A stretch of 64,000 nucleotides of DNA from Jidongwangia harbinensis (lineage in GTDB: Bacteria > Actinomycetota > Actinomycetes > Mycobacteriales > Micromonosporaceae). Below the pieces are notes generated by a model. That model was given only the letters and a program-made list of their open reading frames with translations. It did no database searches and was not told the origin of the DNA. A program made the position numbers and the translations under genes. Positions within the stretch are counted from its first letter, which is position 1; each line of letters starts with the position of its first letter. The DNA lies in assembly GCF_020216025.1 (NCBI RefSeq), contig NZ_JAIWNC010000004.1:248001-312000 (forward strand). The letters run 5' to 3'. Positions 1 to 9,046 of this stretch are shown piece after piece.

Positions 1-588
1 GGCCTTGCTCAGGCTCCGCGGGGCCCGGGCGAGCGGGGCGACCACCCGCAGGCTCAGCCGGCTGTGCCGCAGCGCGTGCCGGATGCCGATCGCCAGCACG
101 CCCAGGCCGACCAGCGTGATCGCGATGCCGGCCAGGTCGGCACCGGGCACCGTGACCACCCGTCCGGCGATCGGCAGGCCGACCAGTGCGGCCAGTCCGG
201 TGATCTGCAGCGGCGCGCCGATCAGCGGGTGCGCGGCGGCCGCGCGCAGGCCGGGCGGTACCGGGGTCAGCGGCGCGGTGGCGAACGCGCCCGCGCCGAG
301 GCGGACCTGGGTGAGGCGGCGCCGGGTGGCGGTCAGCACGACCAGCGCGGGTACGGCCGGGAGCAGCGCCGCCATCGGTGCGGCCGAGGTGCCGGTGAGC
401 GCGCCGGCCACGACCGGGACGGCCACGAACACCGCTGCGCCGCCACCGACCAGGTAGGACAGGAGGCCGGCACGCCGGCGCAGCTCGGCGGCTGTCCGGG
501 CGACCGGCAGGCCGTCCGCCAGCAAGCCGGCGGTGAGCCAGATCGCGGCGAGCGCGCCGATGAGGATGAGGTCTGCAGCGGTGTTCAC
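1..588 (-). CDS. Membrane protein, partial (C-terminus off left edge)
   Basis: Open on the minus strand from a GTG start at 588 to the window edge, 196 codons seen. An in-frame TGA lies about 15 bases upstream, which limits the start; no strong Shine-Dalgarno is visible. The product begins with a hydrophobic helix (LILIGALAAIWLTAGLLA), then has several further Ala/Leu/Val/Gly-rich stretches separated by short Arg-rich loops, as in a polytopic inner-membrane protein. The family is not recognised. The next minus-strand genes specify polysaccharide enzymes, but a gap of about 250 bases with a terminator-like hairpin separates them, so an operon link is not supported. Confidence 0.6.
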   Translation of the reverse strand, partial: MNTAADLILIGALAAIWLTAGLLADGLPVARTAAELRRRAGLLSYLVGGGAAVFVAVPVVAGALTGTSAAPMAALLPAVPALVVLTATRRRLTQVRLGAGAFATAPLTPVPPGLRAAAAHPLIGAPLQITGLAALVGLPIAGRVVTVPGADLAGIAITLVGLGVLAIGIRHALRHSRLSLRVVAPLARAPRSLSKA

Positions 589-771
589 ATTGAACAGCGT
601 TCACCGATCGCGCAACTCGCAAAACCGGGTTATCACCGGAATCCCGCCCCGTAGGGGTTGGGACGTCACGCACAGTCAGGCAATAGGTGCGGATCGTTTT
701 CACACCGCCGGGCGAAGGGGACATTCACCCTGTTGCTGTGGTGACGCGCATCCTATTGTCTAGTCACGGAC

Positions 772-826
772 TCGACCTGGGGAGGTCGGCCGGGGTCCCG
801 GCGACGGGGCCCCGGCGCCAGGTCGA
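772..826 (-). terminator. Strong nested hairpin downstream of the glycosyltransferase
   Basis: Outer arms TCGACCTGG (772-780) and CCAGGTCGA (818-826) enclose a second GC-only inverted repeat (GCCGGGGTCCCG with CGGGGCCCCGGC). It lies just after the stop of the minus-strand glycosyltransferase, so it probably ends that transcript. There is no clear U-tract, which is common in actinobacteria. Confidence 0.6.
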
Positions 827-841
827 ACCGGCGCGATCCGG

Positions 842-1648
842 TCAGACCGGAAAGGCATCCAGGGGTACGTGCGCCGGCTCCGCCGGGGTCGCCTTCCACG
901 CGCCCGACTTCTGCGCCGCCAGTCTGGCCAGATAGGCGGGGTTGAGCAGGACGTACCGCCGCCACAGCCGCTTCGGCTCCAGGCCGAGCCGCCACAGCCA
1001 TTCCAGCGCGTACTTCTGCATCCAGGCCGGCGGGTTCCGCAGCAGGCCGGCGTGATAGTCGAAGGCGGCACCCACCGCCAGCAGCGGCATGTCGAGCAGC
1101 GGGCGCATCGCGTAGGTGAAGATCTCCTGGCGGGGGCAGCCCAGGCCGACCAGCACGATCCGCGCACCGGACGACTTGATCCGTTCGGCGATCTCGGCCG
1201 CCTCGCCGGGCTGCGCGGTGCGGAACTTGGACGCCTCCACGCCGGCCAGCTTCAGCGCCGGGAACATGGTCTCCAGCGCGGGCACCAGTTTGTCCAGCGT
1301 CGGCTGGGTGGAGCCGTACAGGTAGACGGGGAGGCCCTCGGCGGCCGCCGCGCGCAGCACCCGCAGGGTCAGTTCCGGGCCGTAGACGCGATCCGCCAGC
1401 GCCGCCCGGTGCAGCAGGTTGAGCGCGCCGCGTACCGGCTGGCCGTCCGGGGTGACCAGGTCGAACGAGTTGAGCCGGGCGTTGTGTGCCGGGTCCTGGA
1501 CGCCGGTCATCACCCCGTGCACCGCGAGGGCGGTGACCGCGTACGGCCGCCGCTCGCGGGCCGCCGCGAGGATCTGCGCGGTGGCGGCCTCGTAGTCCAC
1601 CGCGTCCACCAGGACGCCGAGGACGTTGCGCTTGCCCTGCGAGATCAT
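842..1648 (-). CDS. WecG/TagA/CpsF family glycosyltransferase
   Basis: A 268-residue protein that fits the WecG/TagA/CpsF family, whose members transfer an amino-sugar or related sugar onto lipid-linked intermediates in exopolysaccharide or teichoic-acid synthesis. Family-like segments are the early TPDGQPV stretch, the VGLGCPRQE motif in the middle, and [20 protein letters not shown] followed by GLEWLWRL-type residues (here [19 protein letters not shown]). The start is the ATG at 1648, which overlaps the TGA of the upstream epimerase in an ATGA junction, so the two are translationally coupled. The family and the coupling are well supported; the acceptor is unknown. Confidence 0.85.
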   Translation of the reverse strand: MISQGKRNVLGVLVDAVDYEAATAQILAAARERRPYAVTALAVHGVMTGVQDPAHNARLNSFDLVTPDGQPVRGALNLLHRAALADRVYGPELTLRVLRAAAAEGLPVYLYGSTQPTLDKLVPALETMFPALKLAGVEASKFRTAQPGEAAEIAERIKSSGARIVLVGLGCPRQEIFTYAMRPLLDMPLLAVGAAFDYHAGLLRNPPAWMQKYALEWLWRLGLEPKRLWRRYVLLNPAYLARLAAQKSGAWKATPAEPAHVPLDAFPV

Positions 1649-2727
1649 GCCTGCGGTACCCACCGCTCGACGTTGGCCTGGTAGATCTCCCGGAGGATCA
1701 TCGGCACGTCGTAGACCTGCTTCCAGTCGGGGTAGTCGGCCTGGAAGGCGGCGTTCGAGCCGATCCACCACTTGTGGTCGCCGACCCGGTTCTGGTCGAC
1801 GTACTCGGTGATCATCTCTTGGCCGCTGATCTCCTGGGCGATGGCGAACGCCTCCAGGTGTGAGCTGTTCGAGAACCGCCCGCCGCCGAGGTTGTAGACC
1901 GCCGCCGAGCGCGGGTTGCGGAAGAACGCCTCGAACGCGGTCAGCACGTCGTGGCTGTGGATCGAGTCACGCACCATCTTCCCCTGGTACCCGAAGATCT
2001 TGTAGGTGCGGCGCTCCATGTTGCAGCGCATCACGTAGCCGAGGTAGCCGTGCAACTCGGTGGCGGAGTGCGCCGGGCCGGTCAGGGTGCCGCCGCGGAA
2101 CACCGCCGTCTTCATGTCGAAGTAGCGGCCGTACTCCTGGACCATGATGTCCGCGGCCACCTTCGACGCGCCGAACACCGAGTGCAGGCACTGGTCGATC
2201 GACATGTCCTCGGTGATGCCGTTGAAGTAGGGGTGGGCCGGTTCCAGCTCCCAGCGGGTCGGAAGCTCGACGTACGGCAGCGAGTTCGGCCGGTCGCCGT
2301 ACACCTTGTTGGTGGAGCAGTGGATGACCGGCGCCTCGATGCAGTGTTCCCGCACGTTCTGCAGGACGTTGAGGGTGCCGACCGCGTTCACGTCGAAGTC
2401 GGTGAACGGGTCCCGCACCGCCCAGTCGTGCGACGGCTGCGCCGCGGTGTGGATGACCACCGCCACGTCCCGGCCGTAGTTCGCGAAGATCTTGCCGAGG
2501 GCGTCCCGGTCCCGCAGGTCGATGCCGTGGTGCGTGTACGTGTCGCCGAGGTCCTCGGTGAGCTGCCGGACGTTCCAGGCGGTGGACGCCTCGGGCCCGA
2601 AGAACTCCTGCCGCATGTCGTTGTCGATGCCGACCACATCGAGACCGAGGCCGGCGAAGTGCCGGACCGCCTCGGAGCCGATCAGTCCACCGGATCCGGT
2701 TACCAGCGCGACAGCCACGTACGACAC
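1645..2727 (-). CDS. NAD-dependent epimerase/dehydratase (CDP-paratose 2-epimerase-like)
   Basis: A 360-residue extended short-chain dehydrogenase/reductase. The Rossmann glycine motif is TGSGGLIG near residue 10; a STNKVYGD segment and a late RDSIHSHD substrate-domain segment resemble CDP-paratose/CDP-tyvelose 2-epimerases. It probably converts a nucleotide sugar for the coupled glycosyltransferase downstream. At the usual YxxxK catalytic motif the sequence reads F-G-A-S-K, so the general-acid tyrosine is replaced by phenylalanine while the lysine is kept. I recall this form from related actinobacterial sequences but could not check it, so epimerisation may proceed differently or the substrate role may have changed. 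Confidence 0.8.
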   Translation of the reverse strand: MSYVAVALVTGSGGLIGSEAVRHFAGLGLDVVGIDNDMRQEFFGPEASTAWNVRQLTEDLGDTYTHHGIDLRDRDALGKIFANYGRDVAVVIHTAAQPSHDWAVRDPFTDFDVNAVGTLNVLQNVREHCIEAPVIHCSTNKVYGDRPNSLPYVELPTRWELEPAHPYFNGITEDMSIDQCLHSVFGASKVAADIMVQEYGRYFDMKTAVFRGGTLTGPAHSATELHGYLGYVMRCNMERRTYKIFGYQGKMVRDSIHSHDVLTAFEAFFRNPRSAAVYNLGGGRFSNSSHLEAFAIAQEISGQEMITEYVDQNRVGDHKWWIGSNAAFQADYPDWKQVYDVPMILREIYQANVERWVPQA

Positions 2728-2855
2728 TCCAGGGTCCTAGGCGACGAAATCAGCCGCGAGCATAACGCGACCCCGGTCACGCAGACGGTTTCACCCGATG
2801 GAGCAGACCCAGCCGCCCACCCACCGCGGGCCGACCCCAACACCACGGGTTGCGG

Positions 2856-2974
2856 GTTGACCGCAACCACGCGGGTGGCGGGTGGACCGCAACCACGCGG
2901 GTGGCGGGGTGACCGCAACCACCGCGGGTGGCGGGGTGACCGCAACCACCGCGGGGTGACCGCAACCACCGCAA
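2856..2974. repeat. About 4.5 tandem copies of a 27-bp GC-rich unit
   Basis: The unit is roughly GTGACCGCAACCACCGC followed by GGGTGGCGGG. Three nearly full copies are followed by two shortened ones. It lies in the gap between the epimerase start and tRNA-Leu and is not within a gene. No function is evident; copy number would be expected to vary between strains. Confidence 0.85.
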
Positions 2975-2980
2975 CGTGGG

Positions 2981-3007
2981 GCTTCCGGGGGCTCGGCCCC
3001 CGGAGCC
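2981..3007. repeat. Hairpin element shared with the tRNA-Gly locus
   Basis: GCTTCCGGGGGC and GCCCCCGGAGC arms around a TCG loop. An almost identical element is at 37732-37755, again a short distance downstream of a minus-strand tRNA. It may be a terminator or a dispersed REP-like element. Confidence 0.7.
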
Positions 3008-3018
3008 AACATGACGAG

Positions 3019-3056
3019 GCGACCTGGGTTCGCGCTTTCCGCGAACACAGGCCGCC
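3019..3056 (-). terminator. tRNA-Leu downstream hairpin
   Basis: On the minus strand, CCTGTGTTCGCG and CGCGAACCCAGG pair around a GAAAG loop, with flanking GGCG/CGCC. It starts ten bases past the tRNA 3' end and probably terminates or processes the tRNA transcript. Confidence 0.65.
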
Positions 3057-3065
3057 GTCGACTCG

Positions 3066-3148
3066 TGGGGATGGGGGGAGTTGAACCCCCACGTCCTTTC
3101 GGACACACGGACCTGAACCGTGCGCGTCTGCCATTCCGCCACATCCCC
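3066..3148 (-). tRNA. tRNA-Leu (anticodon CAG)
   Basis: An 83-nt cloverleaf with a long class II variable arm. The acceptor stem is GGGGATG paired with CATCCCC, discriminator A. The anticodon stem CACGG/CCGTG encloses TTCAGGT, giving CAG (codon CUG). The T arm is GGGGG-TTCAACT-CCCCC. CCA is not encoded. Confidence 0.97.
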
Positions 3149-3341
3149 GTGGCTACTCACTGGCTGCGACAGACTACGCTGTCACAGTCACATCGCGAGC
3201 ATAGAACGCCTCGCGACGCCGAGAAGACTAACACGGCGCCGCAGGCGGCTATACGAGGGTCAGAAGTGCCGGCGGCTCTTCGCAGAGATGCGCAAGCGGC
3301 GGCCGGATACCATCATGTCCTCGGAACCCGAGGAGGAGCCG

Positions 3342-4100
3342 GTGAGCGTGCTGCAGCGCTTTGAGAAGCGGTTGGAAGGCCTGGTCGAGGGGGCCTTCGC
3401 GAAGGTGTTCAAGGGTGTCGTGCACCCGGTGGAGATTCTGAATGCCATGCAGCGGGAGGCTGAGGCACACAAGGCTATCCTCGCTGGTGGTCGCACCCTG
3501 GTGCCGAACCGTTACGTCATCGACCTGTCGCCGTACGACCACAGCAGGCTGGCGCCGTATGCCGCCGCGCTGGCCCAGGAGCTGGCCCAGTCGCAGGCGG
3601 AGTTCATCGGCGAGCAGGCGTGGACCGTGTACGGCGACGTGATCGTCGAGATCGAGCGCGGTGACGGGCTCGACACCGGCATGTTCCGGGTGACCGCGGA
3701 GGTCTACACCGGCGGCGAGGTCGCCCCGGTGCAGCAGCCGGCGTACGACGCCGGCCCGCAGTACTCGCCGTACGACCAGCAGCCGGGTGGCGGCTACCCG
3801 CCGCACGGGGTGAACGGCCGGAACGTCGGCCTGGTCTCCGGCGACGGGCGGACGTACCCGTTGCAGATGGGATCGACGGTGATCGGCCGCGGCGATCAGG
3901 CCAACCTGCGCCTGCCCGACGTGGGCATCTCGCGCCGGCACGCCCGCCTGGACTACGACGGCAGCCAGGTGGTGCTGACCGATCTCGGGTCCACCAACGG
4001 CACCATGGTCAACGGCCAGCGGGTGTCGGCCGTGGCGCTGAACCCGGGCGACATGATCCAGTTGGGCACCACCACGCTCACGTTCCGAGTGGACGGTTAG
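3342..4100 (+). CDS. fhaA: FHA-domain protein FhaA
   Basis: A 252-residue protein with an N-terminal DUF3662 domain (opening with VLQRFEKRLEGLVEGAF) and a C-terminal forkhead-associated domain containing GRGDQANLRL, SRRHARL and GSTNGT, the phosphothreonine-binding loops. A short Tyr/Pro/Gln-rich linker joins them. In mycobacteria FhaA binds phosphorylated MviN (MurJ) and is a PknB substrate. The GTG at 3342 is chosen because AGGAGG lies six bases upstream; an in-frame ATG at 3315 is the alternative. It is the first gene of the fhaA-fhaB-pstP-rodA-pbpA-pknA-pknB operon. Confidence 0.93.
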   Translation: MSVLQRFEKRLEGLVEGAFAKVFKGVVHPVEILNAMQREAEAHKAILAGGRTLVPNRYVIDLSPYDHSRLAPYAAALAQELAQSQAEFIGEQAWTVYGDVIVEIERGDGLDTGMFRVTAEVYTGGEVAPVQQPAYDAGPQYSPYDQQPGGGYPPHGVNGRNVGLVSGDGRTYPLQMGSTVIGRGDQANLRLPDVGISRRHARLDYDGSQVVLTDLGSTNGTMVNGQRVSAVALNPGDMIQLGTTTLTFRVDG

Positions 4101-4105
4101 CCACC

Positions 4106-4588
4106 TTGCCCGAATTTGTCCTGACCGTCGCCCGGTTCGGGTTCCTCGTCCTCCTGTGGATTTTCGTGTTCACGGTGGTCGGCGTGATCCGCCGGGACCT
4201 CTTCGCCGGGACCCGGTCCAAGAGTCTCGTCGCGGCACCCCGTGGGGTGGGCGGCGCGGTGATGCCGGGTCGCCCGGCGAAGGCGAAGCGCGGTAAGGCG
4301 GCGCGACAACTGGTCGTGACCGCTGGTCAGCTGGCCGGCACCCGGATCACGCTCGGTGAGGCACACATCACGATCGGTCGGGCGGAGGACTCCACGCTCG
4401 TCATAACGGACGACTACGCCTCGGCCCGGCATGCCCGGCTCGTTCCCCGGGACGGCCAGTGGTTCGTGGAGGACCTCGGCTCGACGAACGGGACCTACCT
4501 TGATCGGGGTAAGGTCTCCGGACCCACTCCCGTCCCCCTCGGCGTGCCGATTCGCATCGGCCGCACGTCTCTTGAGTTACGGCCATGA
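4106..4588 (+). CDS. fhaB: FHA-domain membrane protein FhaB (FipA)
   Basis: A 160-residue protein with one N-terminal transmembrane helix (FLVLLWIFVFTVVGVI) and a cytoplasmic FHA domain carrying TIGRAEDSTL, SARHARL and GSTNGTYLD. The mycobacterial homologue (FipA) recruits division proteins in a PknA-dependent way. Translation starts at a TTG five bases after the fhaA stop, matching the expected N-terminus. The end overlaps pstP by ATGA, so the two are coupled. Confidence 0.92.
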   Translation: MPEFVLTVARFGFLVLLWIFVFTVVGVIRRDLFAGTRSKSLVAAPRGVGGAVMPGRPAKAKRGKAARQLVVTAGQLAGTRITLGEAHITIGRAEDSTLVITDDYASARHARLVPRDGQWFVEDLGSTNGTYLDRGKVSGPTPVPLGVPIRIGRTSLELRP

Positions 4589-6009
4589 CCCTGACCCTGC
4601 GCTATGCGGCCCAGAGCGACCGCGGTCTGATCCGAGACGGAAACCAGGACTCCGTCTACGCCGGACCGCGGCTCCTTGCTGTCGCCGACGGTATGGGCGG
4701 CATGGCAGCCGGTGACGTCGCCAGCAACATCGTCATCGCGGCCATGGCGCCGCTCGACGAGGACGTCCCCGGCGATGCGCTGGTCGACGCGCTGAGGCAC
4801 GCCGTCGGCCAGGCGAACCAGCAGCTGCGCGACACGGTCGACGCGAACCCGAGCCTGGAGGGCATGGGTACGACGTTGACCGCGGTGCTCTTCTCGGGCA
4901 GCAAGATCGGCATGGTGCACATCGGGGACTCCCGCGCCTACCTGCTGCGCAACGGCGAGTTCGCCCAGATCACCAAGGACGACACGTACGTACAGATGCT
5001 GGTCGACGAGGGCCGGATCAGTCCCGAGGAGGCGAGCAGCCACCCGCAGCGGTCGTTGCTCACCCGCGCGCTGGACGGCCGGGACATCGACCCCGAGTAC
5101 TCGGTCCGCCAGGTGCTCAAGGGCGACCGTTACCTGCTCTGCAGCGACGGCCTGTCCGGCGTGGTGAGCGCCGAGACCATCGGCGAGAGCATGCGCGACA
5201 TCGTCGACCCGAGAGCCTGTGTGGAGCGGCTGGTCCAGCTTGCGCTGCGTGGCGGCGGCCCGGACAACATCACCGTGGTGATCGCGGACGCGACCGACGC
5301 GGACATCGTCGAGCAGGCGCCGATCGTGGGTGGCGCGGCCGCCCGGGACCGCGGCAACTCCACCGTCGCGGACAGCTCCAGCGCCGCCGCCCGCGCGGCC
5401 GCCCTGCAGACGCCGCGCCCGGCCCAGCCGGACTCCCCGGCGTACGAGCGCGACGAGCCGGAGCCGAAGCGGCACCCGATCCGGACCAGCCTGCTGGTGC
5501 TCCTGCTGCTCGGGGTGCTCGGCGGCGGCCTGTACACCGGCTGGCGGTACACCCAGGGCCAGTACTACGTCGGTGCCACCGAGTCCGGGCAACTGGCCGT
5601 CTTCCAGGGCGTACCCGGTCAGATCGCCGGACTGGACCTGTCCAGCATCAACGAGACCAGCCCGGCCCGCCTGGACGACCTCACCTCGGTCGCGCAGGAC
5701 CGGGTCAAGCAGGGCATCCAGGCGGACAGCCGGCCGGATGCGCAGCGCCGGCTCGCCGAACTGACCAGCGACGTCCCGTCCAACCCGAACCTCAAGCCGA
5801 TCTGCCTGCCGTCCGGCACGCCGCCGTCCGTACCGGCGCCGACGGTCGCGCCGACGTCCGTGCCGTCCCTGGCCGGACGTACCTCGACACCTCCCGGTCG
5901 GACCGCCTCCTCGGCACCGGCTACCGCGCCTGCCATCTCGCCGGACGCTCTGCCCTCCGACCCCGCCCCGCCGCTCAGCGAGCCGGTCGGGTGCCGGAAC
6001 GTCGACTGA
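4585..6009 (+). CDS. pstP: PP2C-type Ser/Thr phosphatase PstP
   Basis: A 474-residue protein that dephosphorylates PknA, PknB and their substrates. The cytoplasmic PP2C domain (about 1-235) shows RDGNQDS, VADGMGG with metal ligands around D35-G36, GDSRAYL, LLCSDGLSG and GGGPDNITVV. A juxtamembrane linker, one transmembrane helix (LLVLLLLGVLGGGLYTGW, near residue 300) and an extracellular domain with a Pro/Ser/Thr-rich tail follow. The order and size match mycobacterial PstP. It starts in an ATGA overlap with fhaB. Confidence 0.95.
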   Translation: MTLTLRYAAQSDRGLIRDGNQDSVYAGPRLLAVADGMGGMAAGDVASNIVIAAMAPLDEDVPGDALVDALRHAVGQANQQLRDTVDANPSLEGMGTTLTAVLFSGSKIGMVHIGDSRAYLLRNGEFAQITKDDTYVQMLVDEGRISPEEASSHPQRSLLTRALDGRDIDPEYSVRQVLKGDRYLLCSDGLSGVVSAETIGESMRDIVDPRACVERLVQLALRGGGPDNITVVIADATDADIVEQAPIVGGAAARDRGNSTVADSSSAAARAAALQTPRPAQPDSPAYERDEPEPKRHPIRTSLLVLLLLGVLGGGLYTGWRYTQGQYYVGATESGQLAVFQGVPGQIAGLDLSSINETSPARLDDLTSVAQDRVKQGIQADSRPDAQRRLAELTSDVPSNPNLKPICLPSGTPPSVPAPTVAPTSVPSLAGRTSTPPGRTASSAPATAPAISPDALPSDPAPPLSEPVGCRNVD

Positions 6010-6043
6010 GCGTCCCGCCCGACCGAAGTCTGGGGACCCCTTC

Positions 6044-7546
6044 TTGACCGCGCCCGCCGTACCGACTCCCACACCCGCCACCACGGGTGAGATGTCGCGT
6101 ATCCCCGGGGTGAAGACCCGACGCAACGCCGAGCTGGGACTGCTCGGGTTCGCGATGGTGCTGGTCGCCATCTACGGGGCCACGGTCGAGGCCAACCAGC
6201 TCGACAGCATCTCGCCGTCGTTCTGGGTACCGGCCGCGCTGCTGAGTGTGCTGTTCTTCTGCCTGCACCTGGTGGTGCGGTTCACCGCGCCGTACGCCGA
6301 TCCGGTGCTCATCCCCGCGGTCGCGCTGATCAACGGCCTGGGTGTCGGCTTCCTTCGCCGGCTGGACATCGCCCGGGCGCTGGCCCGCGACGAGCCGGTG
6401 CCCGGCATCTTCGCCGGTACCGGCGGCCGTCAGCTGGCCTGGACCCTGGCCTCGCTGATCCTCGCCGCGGTCCTGCTGGTCGTGGTCCGCGATCACAAGA
6501 GCGTCTCCCGGTACGCCTACACGCTCGGCCTGATCGGCATCGTGCTGGTGATGATCCCGGCCGTGCTGCCGAGTAGCATCTCCGAGGTCAACGGCGCGAA
6601 GCTGTGGATCCGGATCGGCTCGTTCTCGATCCAGCCCGGCGAGTTCGCGAAGCTGGCGCTGGTCTCCTTCTTCGCGTACTACCTGGTCCGCAAGCGTGAG
6701 GTGCTGTCGCTGGCCAGCCGCCGGTTCCTCGGCGTCGACTTCCCGCGCGGCCGGGACCTCGGCCCGGTCGTCACGGTCTGGCTCCTCAGCCTCCTGGTAC
6801 TGGTCTTCGAGAAGGACCTGGGCACCGCGCTGCTCTACTTCGGCCTGTTCGTGGTGACGCTGTACGTCGCCACCGAACGGGCCAGCTGGCTGATCATCGG
6901 CCTGCTGCTCTTCTTCGGCGGCGTCTACCTGGCGTACGTGCTCGGTGCGTCGGTCGGCGGCCCGTTCGCCAACTTCTACGACCGCGCCGAGGTCTGGCTC
7001 GACCCGTTCGACAGCGACCAGTACGAACGCATCGGCGGCAGCTACCAGCTCGTGCAGAGCCTGCTCGGCCTCGGCACCGGCGGACTGTTCGGCACCGGGC
7101 CGGGCGCCGGCTCGCCGCTGCTGGTGCCCGAGGTCCGCACCGACTTCATCTTCGCCGGGATGGGTGAGGAGATCGGTCTGTTCGGACTCACCACGCTGCT
7201 GGTGGTCTACCTGTTGATCGTCGAGCGGGGTCTGCGGGCGGCGATCGGGGTGCGCGACTCCTTCGGCAAACTGGTCGCCGGTGGGCTCGCGTTCACCCTG
7301 GGCTTGCAGGTCTTCGTCATCGTGGGTGGTATCAGCGGGCTGATCCCGCTGACCGGACAGACCACACCGTTCCTGTCCGCCGGTGGTTCCTCCCTGATGG
7401 CGAACTGGCTGCTGATTGCGATGCTGCTGCGAATCTCGGACGCGGCCCGCCGCCCGGCGTCCGGCGGCCCGGCCGAACGGAGCGCCGGACCGAAGCAACC
7501 CCCCGCCCAACTGCACGGCGCCATGACGGAGGTGATCAAGCCGTGA
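6044..7546 (+). CDS. rodA: Peptidoglycan glycosyltransferase RodA (SEDS)
   Basis: A 500-residue SEDS-family membrane glycosyltransferase that polymerises lipid II. About ten hydrophobic segments are visible, with the family segments NGAKLWIRIG, QPGEFAKLAL, FEKDLGTALLYFG, GGLFGTGPG, RTDFIFAGMGEEIG and the late GQTTPFLSAGGSSLMAN. The TTG at 6044 is used; an internal ATG 16 codons later (MSRIPGV) is possible. Its stop overlaps the PbpA start by GTGA, so the polymerase and its partner transpeptidase are made together. Confidence 0.95.
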   Translation: MTAPAVPTPTPATTGEMSRIPGVKTRRNAELGLLGFAMVLVAIYGATVEANQLDSISPSFWVPAALLSVLFFCLHLVVRFTAPYADPVLIPAVALINGLGVGFLRRLDIARALARDEPVPGIFAGTGGRQLAWTLASLILAAVLLVVVRDHKSVSRYAYTLGLIGIVLVMIPAVLPSSISEVNGAKLWIRIGSFSIQPGEFAKLALVSFFAYYLVRKREVLSLASRRFLGVDFPRGRDLGPVVTVWLLSLLVLVFEKDLGTALLYFGLFVVTLYVATERASWLIIGLLLFFGGVYLAYVLGASVGGPFANFYDRAEVWLDPFDSDQYERIGGSYQLVQSLLGLGTGGLFGTGPGAGSPLLVPEVRTDFIFAGMGEEIGLFGLTTLLVVYLLIVERGLRAAIGVRDSFGKLVAGGLAFTLGLQVFVIVGGISGLIPLTGQTTPFLSAGGSSLMANWLLIAMLLRISDAARRPASGGPAERSAGPKQPPAQLHGAMTEVIKP

Positions 7547-9045
7547 ACGCACCTCTGCGCAAGGCCGGCGTGGTCCTTCTCGTCCTGTTCGGGCTGCTCT
7601 TCGCCAACCTGAACTGGGTACAGGCGTACAAGGCGGACGACTACCGCACCAGCGACTACAACCGCCGGGTGCAGGTCGCCGAGTACGAACGGCCGCGCGG
7701 TGTCCTGGAGGCGGGCGGCAAGGCGCTGGCCCAGAGCAAGCTCACCGACGGCACCCTCAAGTACCTCCGGACGTACCCGGAGAAGTTGAAGTATGCGCAC
7801 GTGATCGGCTACAAGCCGGTCAACAACGCGGAGACCGGCCTGGAACGCAGCGAGGACGACTTCCTGGCCGGCACCAGCGACAAGCTGTTCGCGGACCGGC
7901 TCAGCGACATGTTCACCGGCGACAACACCGGCGGCGGCAACGTCATCCTCTCGCTGAAGACCAAGGCCCAGGACGTGGCCTGGAAGGAACTCACCCAGAA
8001 CGAGCGCGGGGTCAAAAAGGGCGCCGCGATCGCGATGGATCCGCGTACCGGGGCGATCCAGGCCATGGTGTCGATGCCCAGCTACGACCCGAACCCGCTG
8101 GCCAGCCACGACGAGGACACGTTCGACAAGGCGTTCGACAAGCTCAACGACGACCGCGACAAGCCGCTGCTGAACCGGGGTATCGCCGACACCAAGCCGC
8201 CCGGCTCGACGTACAAGGTGCTGATCGCCGCGGCCGCGCTGCAGGCCGGCCGCACCCCGGAAACCTCGATCAAGGCCGGTCCGAGCTACACCGCACCCGG
8301 CACCGGCACCCCGATCCGGAACTCCAGCCCCGGCGTGTGCCCGGAGGACCAGAGAACCCTGAAGGAGGCGCTCACCGAGAGCTGCAACACCGGCTTCGCC
8401 CGGCTCGGCGTCGACCTCGGCGCGGACGCGGTCAAGAAGATCTCCCAGGATTTCGGCTTCGGCCAGACCGACCTCACCGTCGGCAACCTGCGCGGTGGCG
8501 GGCTCCCCGTGGCCAGCAGCGACACCGGGCCGATGACGAACCCGGACGGCGGCGTCGACCGGGCCGCGCTGGCCCAGTCGTCGATCGGCCAGCGGGACGT
8601 CCGGATGACCGTGCTGCAGGGCACGATGATCGCGGCGGCGATCGCCAACGACGGCAAGCAGATGCGTCCCTACCTGGTGCAGCAGCTGCTCAGCGCGGAG
8701 CGCCGGCCGATCTACAACGCCGATCCACAGGTGCTGCGGACGCCGGTCAGCAGCCAGGTGGCCGGCGACCTGCGGGAGATGATGGACAGCGTCGTGGAGA
8801 ACGGCACCGGCCGCGCTGCGCAGGCCGAGGGCCTGAAGATCGGCGGCAAGACCGGTACCGCCGACAACGCCGAGGGCGCCGAGCCGCACGGCTGGTTCCT
8901 CGCCTACGCCTTCAACGACAAGGGTGAGCCGGTCTCCTCGGTCTGCGTCATGCTGGAGAACGTCCCCGGCGGCCACGCCAGCGCCGAGGCCGCCCGGATC
9001 GCCGGGCTCATTCTGAAGGCGGCGGCCGGCGGGGGAAGGGACTGA
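7543..9045 (+). CDS. pbpA: Class B penicillin-binding protein PbpA
   Basis: A 500-residue transpeptidase partner of RodA. It has an N-terminal signal anchor (VVLLVLFGLLFANLNWV), a dimerisation domain, and a penicillin-binding domain with S222-TYK, SCN at about 280-282 and KTG in GGKTGTADN. The extracellular domain crosslinks peptidoglycan. GTG start inside the rodA stop (GTGA); the pknA ATG follows one base after its stop. Confidence 0.95.
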   Translation: MNAPLRKAGVVLLVLFGLLFANLNWVQAYKADDYRTSDYNRRVQVAEYERPRGVLEAGGKALAQSKLTDGTLKYLRTYPEKLKYAHVIGYKPVNNAETGLERSEDDFLAGTSDKLFADRLSDMFTGDNTGGGNVILSLKTKAQDVAWKELTQNERGVKKGAAIAMDPRTGAIQAMVSMPSYDPNPLASHDEDTFDKAFDKLNDDRDKPLLNRGIADTKPPGSTYKVLIAAAALQAGRTPETSIKAGPSYTAPGTGTPIRNSSPGVCPEDQRTLKEALTESCNTGFARLGVDLGADAVKKISQDFGFGQTDLTVGNLRGGGLPVASSDTGPMTNPDGGVDRAALAQSSIGQRDVRMTVLQGTMIAAAIANDGKQMRPYLVQQLLSAERRPIYNADPQVLRTPVSSQVAGDLREMMDSVVENGTGRAAQAEGLKIGGKTGTADNAEGAEPHGWFLAYAFNDKGEPVSSVCVMLENVPGGHASAEAARIAGLILKAAAGGGRD

Positions 9046-9046
9046 C

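Noticed and set aside
3120..3341. Upstream extension of fhaA
   Set aside because: The extension would overlap tRNA-Leu and is rich in Arg and Cys; the GTG at 3342 has an ideal ribosome-binding site and the family N-terminus.
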